Below, piece after piece: positions 17,756 through 27,429 of a DNA stretch of 64,000 bases. The position numbers and the translations under genes were made by a program. The DNA comes from Erythrobacter aurantius. Its GTDB lineage: Bacteria; Pseudomonadota; Alphaproteobacteria; Sphingomonadales; Sphingomonadaceae. The stretch lies in NCBI RefSeq assembly GCF_023823125.1, contig NZ_CP090949.1:2628001-2692000 (forward strand), in the 5' to 3' direction. The notes beneath the pieces are model-generated. The model was not told where the DNA came from, did not search any database, and was given only the letters and a program-made list of their open reading frames with translations. Each line of letters begins with the position of its first letter. Within the stretch, counting starts at the first letter, position 1.

Positions 17756-18379
17756 CTATTCACTCTCGACCGCTTCCGGCTCAGCCACCTGTTGCGGTTG
17801 GGCGACCTCGAATTCTTCGTCATTGCGCAGCTTTGCCGTCGCGATCGTGCCGGGCTCGATCGTGGTGTTGCCGCCGCTGATCAGGAAACCCAGCACCCCG
17901 ATTGTCGCCACGGTGGCGATGGTGATGTCGGTGTTGTCCTGCCCGCGAAAGAGGACTTCATCGCCCTCCTCGATGAATTTGAAGCTGCGCAGCTCGATCC
18001 GGCGATCCCCGAACTGGAGATAGCGCGCGGCAAGGATCAACTCGCCCGCAGCGCCTGCAAATCCGCCTTTTTCGGCATGGACGACCTGTCCTTCGCCCTC
18101 GATCCCCGCAGGCAGCACTTCGACCCCGTCAATCACCACGGGTTGCGCCAGCCGGATCGGGAACATGTCGCGCGCGTTGCTGATTTTCGAGCCGACCTGC
18201 GCTTCGACCGAGATGACGATACGGTGGCCGTTGGGAACGACGATTGTCGCAGGCTGATCGGGCGCGGGTTGATCGGCTTGGGAGGCAGTTTCCTCCTGCT
18301 CGAAAACCGGCGCAGCCACCGGCGCGGCATCATCAGGTGGTAGAGACTGCCCCAGAAGGGCAAGTGCAAGACAAAGCAA
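17756..18379 (-). CDS. Unknown exported protein
   Basis: About 207 residues. The only usable start in this frame is a TTG at 18379 with AAGG about 11 bases upstream. It gives MLCLALALLGQSLPPDDAAP, a short signal-peptide-like N-terminus. A Gln/Ala/Pro-rich linker follows, then a beta-rich domain with GVEVLPAGIEGEGQVVHAEK and a hydrophobic ITIATVATIGVLGFLISGG segment near 150 that could insert in a membrane. The pattern P-x-G-...-G-x-V loosely recalls TrbI/VirB10-like folds but is not enough to assign. It is paired with the DUF2846-like gene. Confidence 0.65.
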   Translation of the reverse strand: MLCLALALLGQSLPPDDAAPVAAPVFEQEETASQADQPAPDQPATIVVPNGHRIVISVEAQVGSKISNARDMFPIRLAQPVVIDGVEVLPAGIEGEGQVVHAEKGGFAGAAGELILAARYLQFGDRRIELRSFKFIEEGDEVLFRGQDNTDITIATVATIGVLGFLISGGNTTIEPGTIATAKLRNDEEFEVAQPQQVAEPEAVESE

Positions 18380-18566
18380 GCGGTGCGACCTTAAAAATGC
18401 CGATATGTCGCGCAGATATCTGCCAACCCGATTGACCCGTCAATACAATACGCAAGGCCCTCGAATTTTTACCGTATGCGAGTGAAGCGGGACGGCACAG
18501 ACCGGGCTGCTTGCCAATCCTGCGCGATTGTAGCAATTCCGGGTCTTGCGCTGGGGGGAGTGTCTG

Positions 18567-19112
18567 ATGACCGAGGTCGATCGTCCAAGGACGAAATTTT
18601 TCTCGCGGGAAAGAATCGAATACTGGTCCTTGATCGCGGAGATCGTCGCCGCTGCGGCGGTGGTCGTTTCGCTCGTCTTTGTCGGCGTGCAATTGCGCAG
18701 CGCGAACGTGATCGCCGTTCGCGATGAAGCGAACGCGACCATGCTCCAGTGGTCCAACATCCGCCGTTCGATCTATTCGGACGAAACCGTTGCCGAGATC
18801 TTCAACAGGGGCCTTGCCGATCCCGCGAGCCTCGATGAAACCGAGCGTGTCCGCTTCGATAACCTGATGACCGAATATTCATGGGGCACATGGCACATCT
18901 GGGACAGGATCGCGGCGGGATTGATCCCGGAAAGCCATTGGGAAAAGGGCGCGGGAAGCCATTTCCTTCTCGTCCTTTGCACACCTGGCGGGCGCGAATC
19001 CTGGCAAGAGATCAGCGTCACGATGCCACCGGGATTTGCAGACGCCATGAACGATCTTTCTCAGCGCCATGCCGGACCGGACGGGGAAAGCTGCAATCTC
19101 GGATCGGACTAG
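18567..19112 (+). CDS. Unknown single-pass membrane protein
   Basis: A 181-residue protein from the ATG at 18567, chosen because GGGGGAG stands 6 bases before it; the open frame begins 21 bases earlier. One strong membrane helix near residues 22-43 (IAEIVAAAAVVVSLVFVGVQ) is followed by a soluble helical domain. That domain contains DEANATMLQWSNIRRSIY, RFDNLMTEYSWGTWHIWDR and PGGRESWQE. I have seen similar one-helix proteins annotated only as hypothetical. It stands alone on the plus strand among leftward genes, inside the segment bracketed by nitroreductase copies. Confidence 0.7.
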   Translation: MTEVDRPRTKFFSRERIEYWSLIAEIVAAAAVVVSLVFVGVQLRSANVIAVRDEANATMLQWSNIRRSIYSDETVAEIFNRGLADPASLDETERVRFDNLMTEYSWGTWHIWDRIAAGLIPESHWEKGAGSHFLLVLCTPGGRESWQEISVTMPPGFADAMNDLSQRHAGPDGESCNLGSD

Positions 19113-19127
19113 CGGGTCTTATCCATC

Positions 19128-19212
19128 GTGCCGCGGACAGTTTGGAACTCCACCGGCTTGTCGATATAGGCGCGGATAGAGCGGCGGGTGGTAACGGCTT
19201 CGGTTACGTTGA
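19128..19212 (-). pseudogene. Relic of a nitroreductase 5' end
   Basis: The minus strand reads INVTEAVTTRRSIRAY, then IDKPVEFQTVRG, matching the first ~30 residues of the nitroreductase at 16426-17088. By my alignment 19140-19210 and 17015-17085 differ at 5 of 71 bases. The start codon is lost (ATC in place of GTG) and nothing of the rest of the gene follows. It is a direct repeat of the intact gene's 5' end, about 2.1 kb away. Confidence 0.85.
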
Positions 19213-19620
19213 TTGTTCAGGTTCCCGTTCCTCGATGTGCGCCCACCTAGTTAAAGCTATCCGCTCTATCGGAACCGCCCATAAATGACGGATTGCTGCA
19301 ACGACGACCGTAGAACCTACAACAAAAATGAACGCCACAATTTCCGGATATTCCGTCTCCAGCACTAAACTTTCTGCAAAAATTTGAGATAAGAGGGTTA
19401 CTAGAGATGCGAGAAAAATAGCAATTGAAATATAAGAAAATAGGTGAATTTGGAATTCATTCTTCGTAATAAATGCCAAGAACGGACCGGCTAAAAGAGA
19501 TATCGGGAATATCAGCCAAAATAAATTTGATTCCATCATCTGCCACGATGTGAAAAACAATACTGCTGCACCGCAAACCAGCTTTAATGTATCGATCACT
19601 TCCCTCTTCTTATCCCTCAT
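19204..19620 (-). CDS. AT-rich gene for a four-helix membrane protein
   Basis: 138 residues starting at an ATG 2 bases after the cobT stop. Four hydrophobic stretches are visible: LKLVCGAAVLFFTSWQ, LFWLIFPISLLAGPFLAFI, SYISIAIFLASLVTLLSQIF and IVAFIFVVGSTVVVAAI. The tail ends REPEQST. No family is recognised. By my count bases 19321-19560 are about 36% GC, against about 65% in nearby cobT, a strong sign of foreign origin. Its last codons run into the nitroreductase relic, so the present C-terminus may be the product of a junction. Confidence 0.7.
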   Translation of the reverse strand: MRDKKREVIDTLKLVCGAAVLFFTSWQMMESNLFWLIFPISLLAGPFLAFITKNEFQIHLFSYISIAIFLASLVTLLSQIFAESLVLETEYPEIVAFIFVVGSTVVVAAIRHLWAVPIERIALTRWAHIEEREPEQST

Positions 19621-19622
19621 TG

Positions 19623-21461
19623 CTATCTCTTCCTCACGCCCTTCTCATCCTCGAACAACTCCGCAAGCTGTTCCATGATGGTGCCGCCGAGTTGCTCGAC
19701 ATCCATGATCGTCACCGCGCGGCGATAGTAACGCGTCACATCGTGGCCGATGCCGATGGCGACGAGCTGGACGGGTGAAACCTTCTCGATCCACTCGATC
19801 ACGCCGCGCAAATGCGCTTCTAGATAGCCCGCCGAATTGACGCTCAGCGTGCTGTCATCCACCGGCGCACCGTCGGAAATCACCATCAGGATGCGGCGTT
19901 CCTCAGGCCGGTAGATCAGGCGGCTGTGCGCCCACATCAAAGCCTCGCCGTCGATGTTTTCCTTCAGCAGCCCTTCGCGCATCATCAGGCCGAGATTGCG
20001 CCGCGCGCGCCGCCATGGTTCGTCAGCCTGTTTGTAAATGATGTGCCGCAAGTCATTGAGGCGGCCCGGATTTTGCGGCTTGCCATCGGCCAGCCACGCC
20101 TCGCGGCTTTGCCCGCCTTTCCATGCGCGGGTGGTGAAGCCCAAAATCTCGGTCTTGACCCCGCACCGCTCCAGCGTGCGCGCAAGGATGTCCGCGCTGA
20201 TCGCGGCAATGCTGATCGGGCGCCCGCGCATCGATCCGGAATTGTCGATCAGCAGGGTGACGATCGTGTCCTTGAACTCGACATCGCGCTCGACCTTGTA
20301 AGACAGCGCCGTGCCGGGGGAGACGATCACGCGGGAAAGGCGCGCGGCATCGAGCACGCCCTCTTCCTGATCGAAATCCCAGCTGCGGTTCTGCTGCGCC
20401 ATCAGGCGGCGTTGCAGCCGGTTGGCCAGCCGGGTGACGACGCCCTGAAGCCCGGTAAGCTGGCTGTCGAGATAGGCGCGGAGCCGGTCCAGCTCTTCGG
20501 AATCGCACAGTTCGGGCGCTTCGACCACTTCGTCGAAACGCTCGGTAAAGGCCTTGTAATCGAGCCCGTCGGGAATGTCGGTCTGCGGGCGATTGGGGCG
20601 CACGGGGGCGTTGGAGGCATCGCCTTCCTCGCCCGCTTCGCCGTCCTGCATGTCGTCGTCGGCGGACATTTCGCTGTCGGTTTCGCCTTCGCCGTCGCCT
20701 TCGGTCATTTCGCCCGCGGCTTCGGCGCTTTGCGGATCGGCATCGCCTTCGCGCTGCTCGTCCCCGGCCTGATCCTCGTCCTCGCCCTGATCCTCTTCGG
20801 AATCGTCGTTTTCGGTCTGGTCGGGCTGATCGGTCGGGCGGGTCAGGTCTAGATCGCGCAGCATGTCGAGCGCTAGGCGTTGGAACACCGCCTGATCGCC
20901 GAGGTTTTCGCCCAGCGCGGCGAAATCGTCGCCCACCGTTTCCTCGATGAAGTCGCGCACCATGCTCACCCCGGCTTCGGCGCGTTTGGGGATCGGTTCC
21001 CCGGTCAGCTTTTCGCGCAGCATCAGCGACAAGGCGGTTTGCAGCGGCACTTCGGAGGAATTCTGCGCGCGCACGATGGCATCGGTTGCGGTGCGCATTT
21101 CGGTCGCGGCATCGAGGTTCGACCTGATCCCGCCGAACCGGTTTGCGCCCAGGGCCTCGTAACGCACCTGCTCGATCGCGTCATAACAGGCGCGCGCCAC
21201 CGGCTCGGGCGGAGCGGAGCGTGCGTGCAGCCCCGCGTCATGATGGCGCAGCTTGAGCGCGAAACTGTCGGCAAAGCCGCGCGCTTCCGTCACCTGATCA
21301 TGCGGCAGATCGCGCCCCGGCAACGGCACGCGGAAACGGTTGCCGCTGGCGCCGGGGACATCGGCGCTCCACGCCACCTCCACCTCGGCATCGCGCGCGA
21401 TTGCCCGCGATGCACCGGTCAGCGCCTGCTTGAACCTGTCGAGTGGGGATTCTTCAGCCAT
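19623..21461 (-). CDS. cobT: Cobaltochelatase subunit CobT
   Basis: Part of the CobN-CobS-CobT chelatase that inserts cobalt into hydrogenobyrinic acid diamide in aerobic cobalamin synthesis; CobT pairs with the AAA+ CobS. 612 residues. The middle (about 215-290) is a very acidic Glu/Asp/Gln/Gly run. The C-terminal third is a von Willebrand A domain with the metal-site motif [11 protein letters not shown] near residue 408 and [15 protein letters not shown] near 530. Neither cobS nor cobN is adjacent here, so the partner genes must lie elsewhere or be absent. Confidence 0.93.
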   Translation of the reverse strand: MAEESPLDRFKQALTGASRAIARDAEVEVAWSADVPGASGNRFRVPLPGRDLPHDQVTEARGFADSFALKLRHHDAGLHARSAPPEPVARACYDAIEQVRYEALGANRFGGIRSNLDAATEMRTATDAIVRAQNSSEVPLQTALSLMLREKLTGEPIPKRAEAGVSMVRDFIEETVGDDFAALGENLGDQAVFQRLALDMLRDLDLTRPTDQPDQTENDDSEEDQGEDEDQAGDEQREGDADPQSAEAAGEMTEGDGEGETDSEMSADDDMQDGEAGEEGDASNAPVRPNRPQTDIPDGLDYKAFTERFDEVVEAPELCDSEELDRLRAYLDSQLTGLQGVVTRLANRLQRRLMAQQNRSWDFDQEEGVLDAARLSRVIVSPGTALSYKVERDVEFKDTIVTLLIDNSGSMRGRPISIAAISADILARTLERCGVKTEILGFTTRAWKGGQSREAWLADGKPQNPGRLNDLRHIIYKQADEPWRRARRNLGLMMREGLLKENIDGEALMWAHSRLIYRPEERRILMVISDGAPVDDSTLSVNSAGYLEAHLRGVIEWIEKVSPVQLVAIGIGHDVTRYYRRAVTIMDVEQLGGTIMEQLAELFEDEKGVRKR

Positions 21462-21507
21462 TGGGTGGCAGATAGGAACTTATCGGGTGGCGGGCTACCT
21501 GTTAGTT

Positions 21508-22161
21508 TTAGAGGATGCTCTGCCCGGTGGCTTCCCAATCCTTCAGGAAGCCTTCGATGCCCTTGTCCGTCAGCACGTGCTTGAACAGGCCGTGGATCAC
21601 CTTGGGCGGCGCGGTCATGACATCGGCGCCGATCTTGGCGGCTTGCAGCACATGGGTGGTGTGGCGCACCGATGCGACGAGGATTTCGGTGGCAAAGCCG
21701 TAATTGTCATAGATCAGGCGGATGTCCTCGATCAGGTCCATCCCGTCGAAGCCGTTGTCGTCATGCCGTCCGACGAAGGGCGAGATGAAGGTCGCCCCAG
21801 CCTTCGCCGCGAGCAGCGCCTGATTGGCGGAAAAGCACAGGGTGACGTTGACCATCGTGCCCTCGCCGGTCAGCGCCTTGCAGGTCTTGAGCCCGTCCAC
21901 CGTGAGCGGCACCTTGATGCAGACATTGTCGGCAATCTTGCGCAGCACTTCGGCCTCTTTCATCATCGTCGCGTGATCCAGCGCGACGACTTCGGCGGAG
22001 ACCGGGCCGTCGACGATCCCGCAGATTTCCTTGGTCACTTCCATGAAATCCCGCCCGGATTTGGCAATCAGCGAAGGATTGGTGGTGACGCCATCAAGCA
22101 GGCCGGTGTCGGCCAGTTCCTTGATGTCGGCGATTTCGGCGGTGTCGACGAAGAATTTCAT
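21508..22161 (-). CDS. Transaldolase / fructose-6-phosphate aldolase-like
   Basis: Class I aldolase of the short transaldolase (TalC/Fsa) group, 217 residues, cytoplasmic, in the non-oxidative pentose phosphate pathway. The start [20 protein letters not shown] and [16 protein letters not shown] are diagnostic. The Schiff-base Lys is in NVCIKVPLT near residue 86. [16 protein letters not shown] and [13 protein letters not shown] complete the barrel. The two activities cannot be told apart by eye. Confidence 0.95.
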   Translation of the reverse strand: MKFFVDTAEIADIKELADTGLLDGVTTNPSLIAKSGRDFMEVTKEICGIVDGPVSAEVVALDHATMMKEAEVLRKIADNVCIKVPLTVDGLKTCKALTGEGTMVNVTLCFSANQALLAAKAGATFISPFVGRHDDNGFDGMDLIEDIRLIYDNYGFATEILVASVRHTTHVLQAAKIGADVMTAPPKVIHGLFKHVLTDKGIEGFLKDWEATGQSIL

Positions 22162-22258
22162 GGCGCGGATATCTCCCTTTGCGCGTGCGATTCGCTTGCG
22201 CGGGGGATGGCACAGCCGGGGCCGCAGGGCCAGATGTGCGAGCGCCTGCCTCCCCCGA

Positions 22259-22951
22259 TCAAAGCACTCCGTTGCCGAACACTCCGATCAGCACCGGATC
22301 GCGGGTAGAGGCCGGATCGCGCCGGATCGCGGCTTCCTCCACGCCCATCTCGGTCCAGATCGCATCGTCGATATTGCCCGCCAACCGCTGCGCGATGCCG
22401 CTGACATTGGTGCCCGCCGCCGCGTCGATCAGCTGGCCGACAAGCGGATCGGAAGCAATACGGATCGCCTCGCCCAGTTCGGGCACCATCGCGTCGATCA
22501 GCCGCCCGCCCAGCTCTCCGCGTAGCGCCTGAGTCGCCGCGCTTGGCCCGCCGCGCACCAGTTCCACCGCATTGGCAAGGCCGATCACCCGCACCGCATC
22601 GGTAACGATCGGCGCGGCGCGATAGGATGCGTCGATGGCGATATCGGCAAAGGCATCCTCCAGCCGATCCTTGAACAGCGCGGAAGTGAGGATGCGCGAG
22701 ACCACATCCCCGCGCGCCCCCAGCAGATTGCCAAGGCCCAGCCGCGCGACCTGCGTATCCCAATAGCCGTCCGGCGCGATCAGCCGGGCAAAGGCGCGCT
22801 CGCTCGACAACAGCAACAATCGGCGCACCGCTTCGGTCAGGCTGAAGCCGGGCATTGTCGAACAGGCAGGCAGCGCCAGCACCAAAGCCCCGCCCGCGCC
22901 CGCTTTCAGAAAATGCCTGCGCCCCAGTTCCGTAATCTCGTGTCCGTTCAT
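22259..22951 (-). CDS. DUF4197 lipoprotein with Tat-type signal
   Basis: About 230 residues from the ATG at 22951. The N-terminus [20 protein letters not shown] is a twin-arginine motif (RRHFLK), followed by [12 protein letters not shown], a lipobox. The protein would therefore be exported folded by Tat and lipidated. The remainder is helical: [37 protein letters not shown] and [18 protein letters not shown]. This agrees with DUF4197, a family of unknown function. It is divergent from priA. Confidence 0.85.
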   Translation of the reverse strand: MNGHEITELGRRHFLKAGAGGALVLALPACSTMPGFSLTEAVRRLLLLSSERAFARLIAPDGYWDTQVARLGLGNLLGARGDVVSRILTSALFKDRLEDAFADIAIDASYRAAPIVTDAVRVIGLANAVELVRGGPSAATQALRGELGGRLIDAMVPELGEAIRIASDPLVGQLIDAAAGTNVSGIAQRLAGNIDDAIWTEMGVEEAAIRRDPASTRDPVLIGVFGNGVL

Positions 22952-23010
22952 ATCCCTGACCCTTTGCCTTGTGGTTTGCATGTCTGTGCCTTCATATTAT
23001 CGAACCGCAT

Positions 23011-25176
23011 ATGAACCGCGTCCGCCTCCTTGTCCTCAACGCCGCGCTCGGCCCGCTGGATTACAGCGTGCCCGAAGGCATGGCGGTGGAACCCGGCAGC
23101 GTGGTCGTCGCGCCGCTCGGCCCGCGCACCGTCACCGGCATCGTCTGGGACGAAGGCCGCCTGCCCGGAACCGAGGTGGACGCGTCCAAACTACGGCCCT
23201 TGCGCGAAGTTATTCCCTTGCCGCCGCTTTCGGCGCCCTTGCGCCGCCTGATCGAATGGACCGCCGATTATTACTGCGCGGCGCTGGCCAGCGTTGCGCG
23301 GATGGTGCTGTCGAGCGGAGGTGCGCTGGGCGGGCCGACCACCATGACCGAATACCGCCTGTCGGGCGGTCTGCCCGAACGCATGACCCCGCAGCGCCTC
23401 GCCGCGATTGAGGCGCTGGAGGGCGAACAGGGCACCATCCGCGAGCTTTTGGGGATCGCGGGCGTATCCGAAGGGGTGTTGCGCGGGCTGGTGAATCAGG
23501 GGGTGATAGAGCCGGTGTCGGTGGCGATCGATCGCCCCTACCCCGTTGCCGATCCCGATTACGACCAGCCCGATCTTTCGCCCGATCAGCAGTCCGTCGC
23601 GGATGTGTTGGTGCAAGCGGTGAAGGCCCGCAAATTTGCGCCTTTCCTGATCGACGGGGTGACGGGATCGGGCAAGACCGAAACCTATTTCGAACCCGTG
23701 GCTCAGGCGCTGCGGATGGGGCGGCAGGTGCTGGTGCTGCTGCCCGAAATCGCGCTGACCGAGAATTTCCTGTCGCGTTTCGAAGACCGCTTTGGCGCGG
23801 CCCCGGTGCAATGGCATTCCTCGCTCAAATCGACCGAGCGGCGGCGCGCATGGCGAGCGATTTCCGAAGGTTCGGCGCAGGTCGTGGTGGGCGCGCGTTC
23901 GGCGCTGTTCCTGCCCTATGCCGATCTTGGCCTGATCGTCGTTGATGAAGCGCATGAAATCAGTTTCAAGCAGGATGACGGGGTGCGCTACAACGCGCGC
24001 GACGTATCGGTGATGCGCGCCCGGTTCGAAGGTCTGCCGGTGGTGCTGGCCAGCGCGACCCCGGCGCTCGAAAGCCTGCACATGGCAAGCACGGGCACTT
24101 ACACGAAGCTCGATTTGCCAAGCCGTTTCGGCGGCGCGCAATTGCCCGATATCAAGCTGGTCGATCTGACGCAGGAAAAACCGCCAAGCGGGCGCTGGCT
24201 CGCCGCGCCGCTGATCGCCGGGATAGAGGCGCGACTGGAAGCGGGCGAGCAGGTGCTGCTGTTCCTCAACCGCCGCGGCTATGCCCCGCTGACGCTGTGC
24301 CGCAATTGCGGACACCGCTTCAAATGTCCGAATTGCAGCGCGTGGCTGGTCGAACACCGGCTTTCGGCGCGGCTCGCCTGCCACCATTGCGGGCTGGAGA
24401 CAAAGCCGCCCGATGCCTGCCCTGAATGCGGTGAAGGCGATTGCCTGGTCGCCTGCGGCCCCGGCGTCGAACGGATCGCGGATGAGGTTTCGGCGCTGTT
24501 TCCCGATGCCCGTGTCGCGGTCGCCACGTCCGACACGCTCGGATCGCCCGAACGCGCCGCGCAGTTCATCGCCCAGGTGCGCGAAGGCGCGATTGACGTG
24601 ATCGTCGGCACGCAATTGGTGACGAAGGGGTTCCACTTTCCCGAACTGACGCTGGTGGGCGTAGTTGATGCCGATCTGGGCCTTGAAGGCGGAGACTTGC
24701 GCGCGGCGGAGCGCACCTATTCGCAGGTCGCGCAGGTTGCCGGGCGCGCCGGTCGGGGCGAGAAACCGGGCGAAGTGCTGATCCAGACGCGCCATCCGGA
24801 GGCTCCCGTTATCGCCGCGCTCGCGAACGGGGATCGCGATGCCTTCTACGCGGCAGAGACAGAGGCCCGGCGCGATGCGGGTGCGCCGCCGTTCGGGCGG
24901 TGGGCGGCGATCATCATATCGTCGGAGGACGAACGCGAAGCGCGCGAGGCGGCGGTGCGGCTGGGCGATACCCGCCCGCATCTGCCCGACATCCACATCC
25001 TTGGCCCCGCCCCCGCCCCGCTCGCGCTGCTGCGCGGGAGGTATCGCTATCGCTTTCTCGTCAATGCAAGGCGCAGCGCGAATTTGCAGGACACATTGCG
25101 CGAATGGCTGGACCGCCAGCAATTCCCGCCGGGCGTGCGCGTGGGCGTGGATGTCGATCCCTACAGCTTCGTATGA
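23011..25176 (+). CDS. priA: Primosomal protein N' (replication restart helicase PriA)
   Basis: 3'-to-5' superfamily 2 helicase that reloads DnaB at stalled forks. 721 residues from the ATG at 23011 (MNRVRLLVLNAALGPLDYSV). The N-terminal 3'-DNA-binding domain is followed by Walker A LIDGVTGSGKTETYFEP near 210, Walker B VVDEAHEISFKQDDG near 310 and ASATPALES. Eight Cys form two zinc sites: CRNCGHRFKCPNCS and CHHCGLETKPPDACPECG. Then the motif V/VI region GTQLVTKGFHFPE and QVAGRAGRG. It is divergent from the DUF4197 gene with a 59-base gap. Confidence 0.97.
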   Translation: MNRVRLLVLNAALGPLDYSVPEGMAVEPGSVVVAPLGPRTVTGIVWDEGRLPGTEVDASKLRPLREVIPLPPLSAPLRRLIEWTADYYCAALASVARMVLSSGGALGGPTTMTEYRLSGGLPERMTPQRLAAIEALEGEQGTIRELLGIAGVSEGVLRGLVNQGVIEPVSVAIDRPYPVADPDYDQPDLSPDQQSVADVLVQAVKARKFAPFLIDGVTGSGKTETYFEPVAQALRMGRQVLVLLPEIALTENFLSRFEDRFGAAPVQWHSSLKSTERRRAWRAISEGSAQVVVGARSALFLPYADLGLIVVDEAHEISFKQDDGVRYNARDVSVMRARFEGLPVVLASATPALESLHMASTGTYTKLDLPSRFGGAQLPDIKLVDLTQEKPPSGRWLAAPLIAGIEARLEAGEQVLLFLNRRGYAPLTLCRNCGHRFKCPNCSAWLVEHRLSARLACHHCGLETKPPDACPECGEGDCLVACGPGVERIADEVSALFPDARVAVATSDTLGSPERAAQFIAQVREGAIDVIVGTQLVTKGFHFPELTLVGVVDADLGLEGGDLRAAERTYSQVAQVAGRAGRGEKPGEVLIQTRHPEAPVIAALANGDRDAFYAAETEARRDAGAPPFGRWAAIIISSEDEREAREAAVRLGDTRPHLPDIHILGPAPAPLALLRGRYRYRFLVNARRSANLQDTLREWLDRQQFPPGVRVGVDVDPYSFV

Positions 25177-25247
25177 CGGCGCATTAGGTCAATTCTAACC
25201 AGTCTGGTGCAAAGCCCCCTGCCATGCAGTTCAAGGAGGCTTTGACG

Positions 25248-25814
25248 GTGAAACCCGCCGCATGGATGATCGCGCTGAGTGCCGCGTCGCTGGCCGGCAC
25301 CCCGGCGCTTGCTGATGAAGGTCAGGCTGAAGGCGCCGACGCGCCGCAGCAGTGGCATGTCATGATCTCGCTGTATGAATCGGTGCAGAAGAACAGCTGC
25401 GGCGACAGGATCTACAAGGTCAGCACCGCCGAGCCGATCGTGATCGACGGGCCGGACACGATCACGGTCAATCACATCAATACCGTCGTCGGCGAATGGA
25501 TGGCGCATCTGCGCACCGTTTCGCCCGCGGCATGGCGGATGGTGAATGGCGACACGGGCGATCACGTCACCGATGTCTATTTCCGCCGTTCGCACGAAGA
25601 GGCGATGCGAGCCTTCACCCGCGACGGCCATCTGGAGCGCGAGCCGGGATGCTGGGGATCGGTGCTGATGAAGCATCCGGTCGAAAGCTTCGCCTTCAGC
25701 GCGCCGGCCGATTTCGTGAAGTGGGAATTCGGGCAGGAACCCCCGCCCCCGCCCGGCGTCGGCGGAGTGGCGCGCGATCTGGCACCGATACCGGGCCTTG
25801 CAAAACGGGATTGA
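25248..25814 (+). CDS. Unknown secreted protein
   Basis: 188 residues. I take the GTG at 25248 as the start because AAGGAGG lies 8 bases before it; an in-frame ATG at 25224 lacks such a site. The product then begins with a clean signal peptide, MKPAAWMIALSAASLAGTPALA. The mature protein has ISLYESVQKNSCGDRIYKV, a central FRRSHEEAMRAFTRDGHLER and a Pro-rich tail (EPPPPPGVGG). Two Cys could pair. No family is recognised. Confidence 0.75.
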   Translation: MKPAAWMIALSAASLAGTPALADEGQAEGADAPQQWHVMISLYESVQKNSCGDRIYKVSTAEPIVIDGPDTITVNHINTVVGEWMAHLRTVSPAAWRMVNGDTGDHVTDVYFRRSHEEAMRAFTRDGHLEREPGCWGSVLMKHPVESFAFSAPADFVKWEFGQEPPPPPGVGGVARDLAPIPGLAKRD

Positions 25815-25850
25815 TCGGCACTTATCGCGCTCCTGTGCATTGACGGGGCG

Positions 25851-27416
25851 ATGAGCAAACCTGTCCTAGTCCCCGTCCTCGGCGATCAGCTGACCCGCAC
25901 TCTTTCCTCCCTGCGCGGCTGCGCGAAGGAGGACACCGTCATCCTGATGATGGAGGTGTGGGACGAAGCGACATACGTCAAACATCACAAGCAGAAGATC
26001 GCCCTGATCTTCTCCGCCATGCGCCATTTCGCCGCAGAATTGCGCGATGCGGGGTGGCGCGTGGATTATGTGAAGCTGACCGATGAAGACAATTCGGGCA
26101 GCTTCACCGGCGTAGTCGCCCGCGCGATAGAACGCCACGCCCCGCGCAAGCTCCGCATTACCGAGGCGGGCGAATGGCGGGTGCAGCAGCAGATCGAGGA
26201 ATGGCCGGACAAATTCGCCTGCGAAGTCGAAATCCTCACCGACGATCGCTTCCTGTGCTCGCACGCCGAATTTCGCGACTTGGCGGAGGGGCGCAAGCAT
26301 CTGACGATGGAGCATTTCTATCGCGAGATGCGCCGCAAGACCGGGCTGCTGATGCACGATGACGGCAAACCGGTAGGCGGCGAATGGAATTACGATGCCG
26401 AAAACCGCCAGTCGCCCGATTCCGGCATCAATCCGCCCCCCGCCCCCAAATTCGAACCCGATGACATCACAGGGGAGGTTATCGCGCTGGTGAAGGATCA
26501 TTTCGGCGATCACTTCGGCGATCTCGAACCCTTCGGCTGGCCTGTCACATCGGATCAGGCGGAGGAAGCCGCCGATGCCTTCTTCGCCCAGAGGCTCGGG
26601 AAATTCGGCCCCTATCAGGACGCGATGGTGCACGGGTCGGACGATCTTTACCACTCCATGCTGTCAACCAGCATCAACCTCGGCCTGATCGACCCGCTTG
26701 AGCTGTGCCGCCGCGCCGAACAGGCTTATTCAGACGGCAAGGCCCCGCTCAATTCGGTGGAGGGGTTCATCCGCCAGATCATCGGCTGGCGCGAATATGT
26801 GCGCGGGTTCTATTGGCTGAAGATGCCCGGCCTTGCCGACGACAACGCGCTCAACGCCACCCGCCCCCTGCCCGAATTCTTCTGGACCGGCGACACCGAG
26901 ATGCGCTGCCTTGCCGATTGCGTGCGCACCACCCGCGAAGACGCGCATGCGCACCATATCCAGCGGCTGATGGTGCTCGGCAATTTCTGCCTGATCGCCG
27001 GGATTGATCCCAAGGCGGTGCAGGACTGGTATCTCGCCGTCTATGCCGATGCGTTCGAATGGGTCGAACTGCCCAATGTCGCCGCGATGGTGCTCTATGC
27101 CGACGGCGGCAACCTCGCGACGAAGCCCTATGCCGCGTCGGGCAATTACATCAACAAGATGTCCGATTACTGCAAGAAATGCAGCTACAAGGTGGCCCAG
27201 AAGACCGGCGACGGAGCCTGCCCGTTCAACCCGCTGTACTGGCATTTCATGGACGCCAACCGCGAGCGGCTGGAATCGAACCACCGCATCGGCCGCATCT
27301 ACGGGACATGGGACCGCATGGGCGAGACGAAACAGCGCGAATATCTGGACAGCGCGGAGAAGTTTCTGGACAGCCTCACGCCAGCCAGCAAAGGATGGGC
27401 GCGAAACGTGAATTGA
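25851..27416 (+). CDS. FeS-type bacterial cryptochrome/photolyase
   Basis: Light-dependent DNA repair enzyme of the FeS-BCP ((6-4)/PhrB-like) group, 521 residues. The N-terminal antenna domain begins KPVLVPVLGDQLTRTLSSLR. The FAD domain contains LSTSINLGLIDPLELC, VEGFIRQIIGWREYVRGFYW near 300 and LGNFCLIAGIDPKAVQ. The late Cys cluster YCKKCSYKVAQKTGDGACPFNPLYWHF supplies three ligands and CVRTTREDAHAH the fourth, as in PhrB's 4Fe-4S site. The start is an ATG close to the previous gene. Repair of (6-4) photoproducts is the established role of the family. Confidence 0.93.
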   Translation: MSKPVLVPVLGDQLTRTLSSLRGCAKEDTVILMMEVWDEATYVKHHKQKIALIFSAMRHFAAELRDAGWRVDYVKLTDEDNSGSFTGVVARAIERHAPRKLRITEAGEWRVQQQIEEWPDKFACEVEILTDDRFLCSHAEFRDLAEGRKHLTMEHFYREMRRKTGLLMHDDGKPVGGEWNYDAENRQSPDSGINPPPAPKFEPDDITGEVIALVKDHFGDHFGDLEPFGWPVTSDQAEEAADAFFAQRLGKFGPYQDAMVHGSDDLYHSMLSTSINLGLIDPLELCRRAEQAYSDGKAPLNSVEGFIRQIIGWREYVRGFYWLKMPGLADDNALNATRPLPEFFWTGDTEMRCLADCVRTTREDAHAHHIQRLMVLGNFCLIAGIDPKAVQDWYLAVYADAFEWVELPNVAAMVLYADGGNLATKPYAASGNYINKMSDYCKKCSYKVAQKTGDGACPFNPLYWHFMDANRERLESNHRIGRIYGTWDRMGETKQREYLDSAEKFLDSLTPASKGWARNVN

Positions 27417-27429
27417 GGAGCCGACACCC

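Noticed and set aside
23191..25122. 643-codon open frame antisense to priA
   Set aside because: PriA helicase and zinc motifs on the plus strand are unambiguous; the antisense translation is low-complexity Arg/Gln/His.
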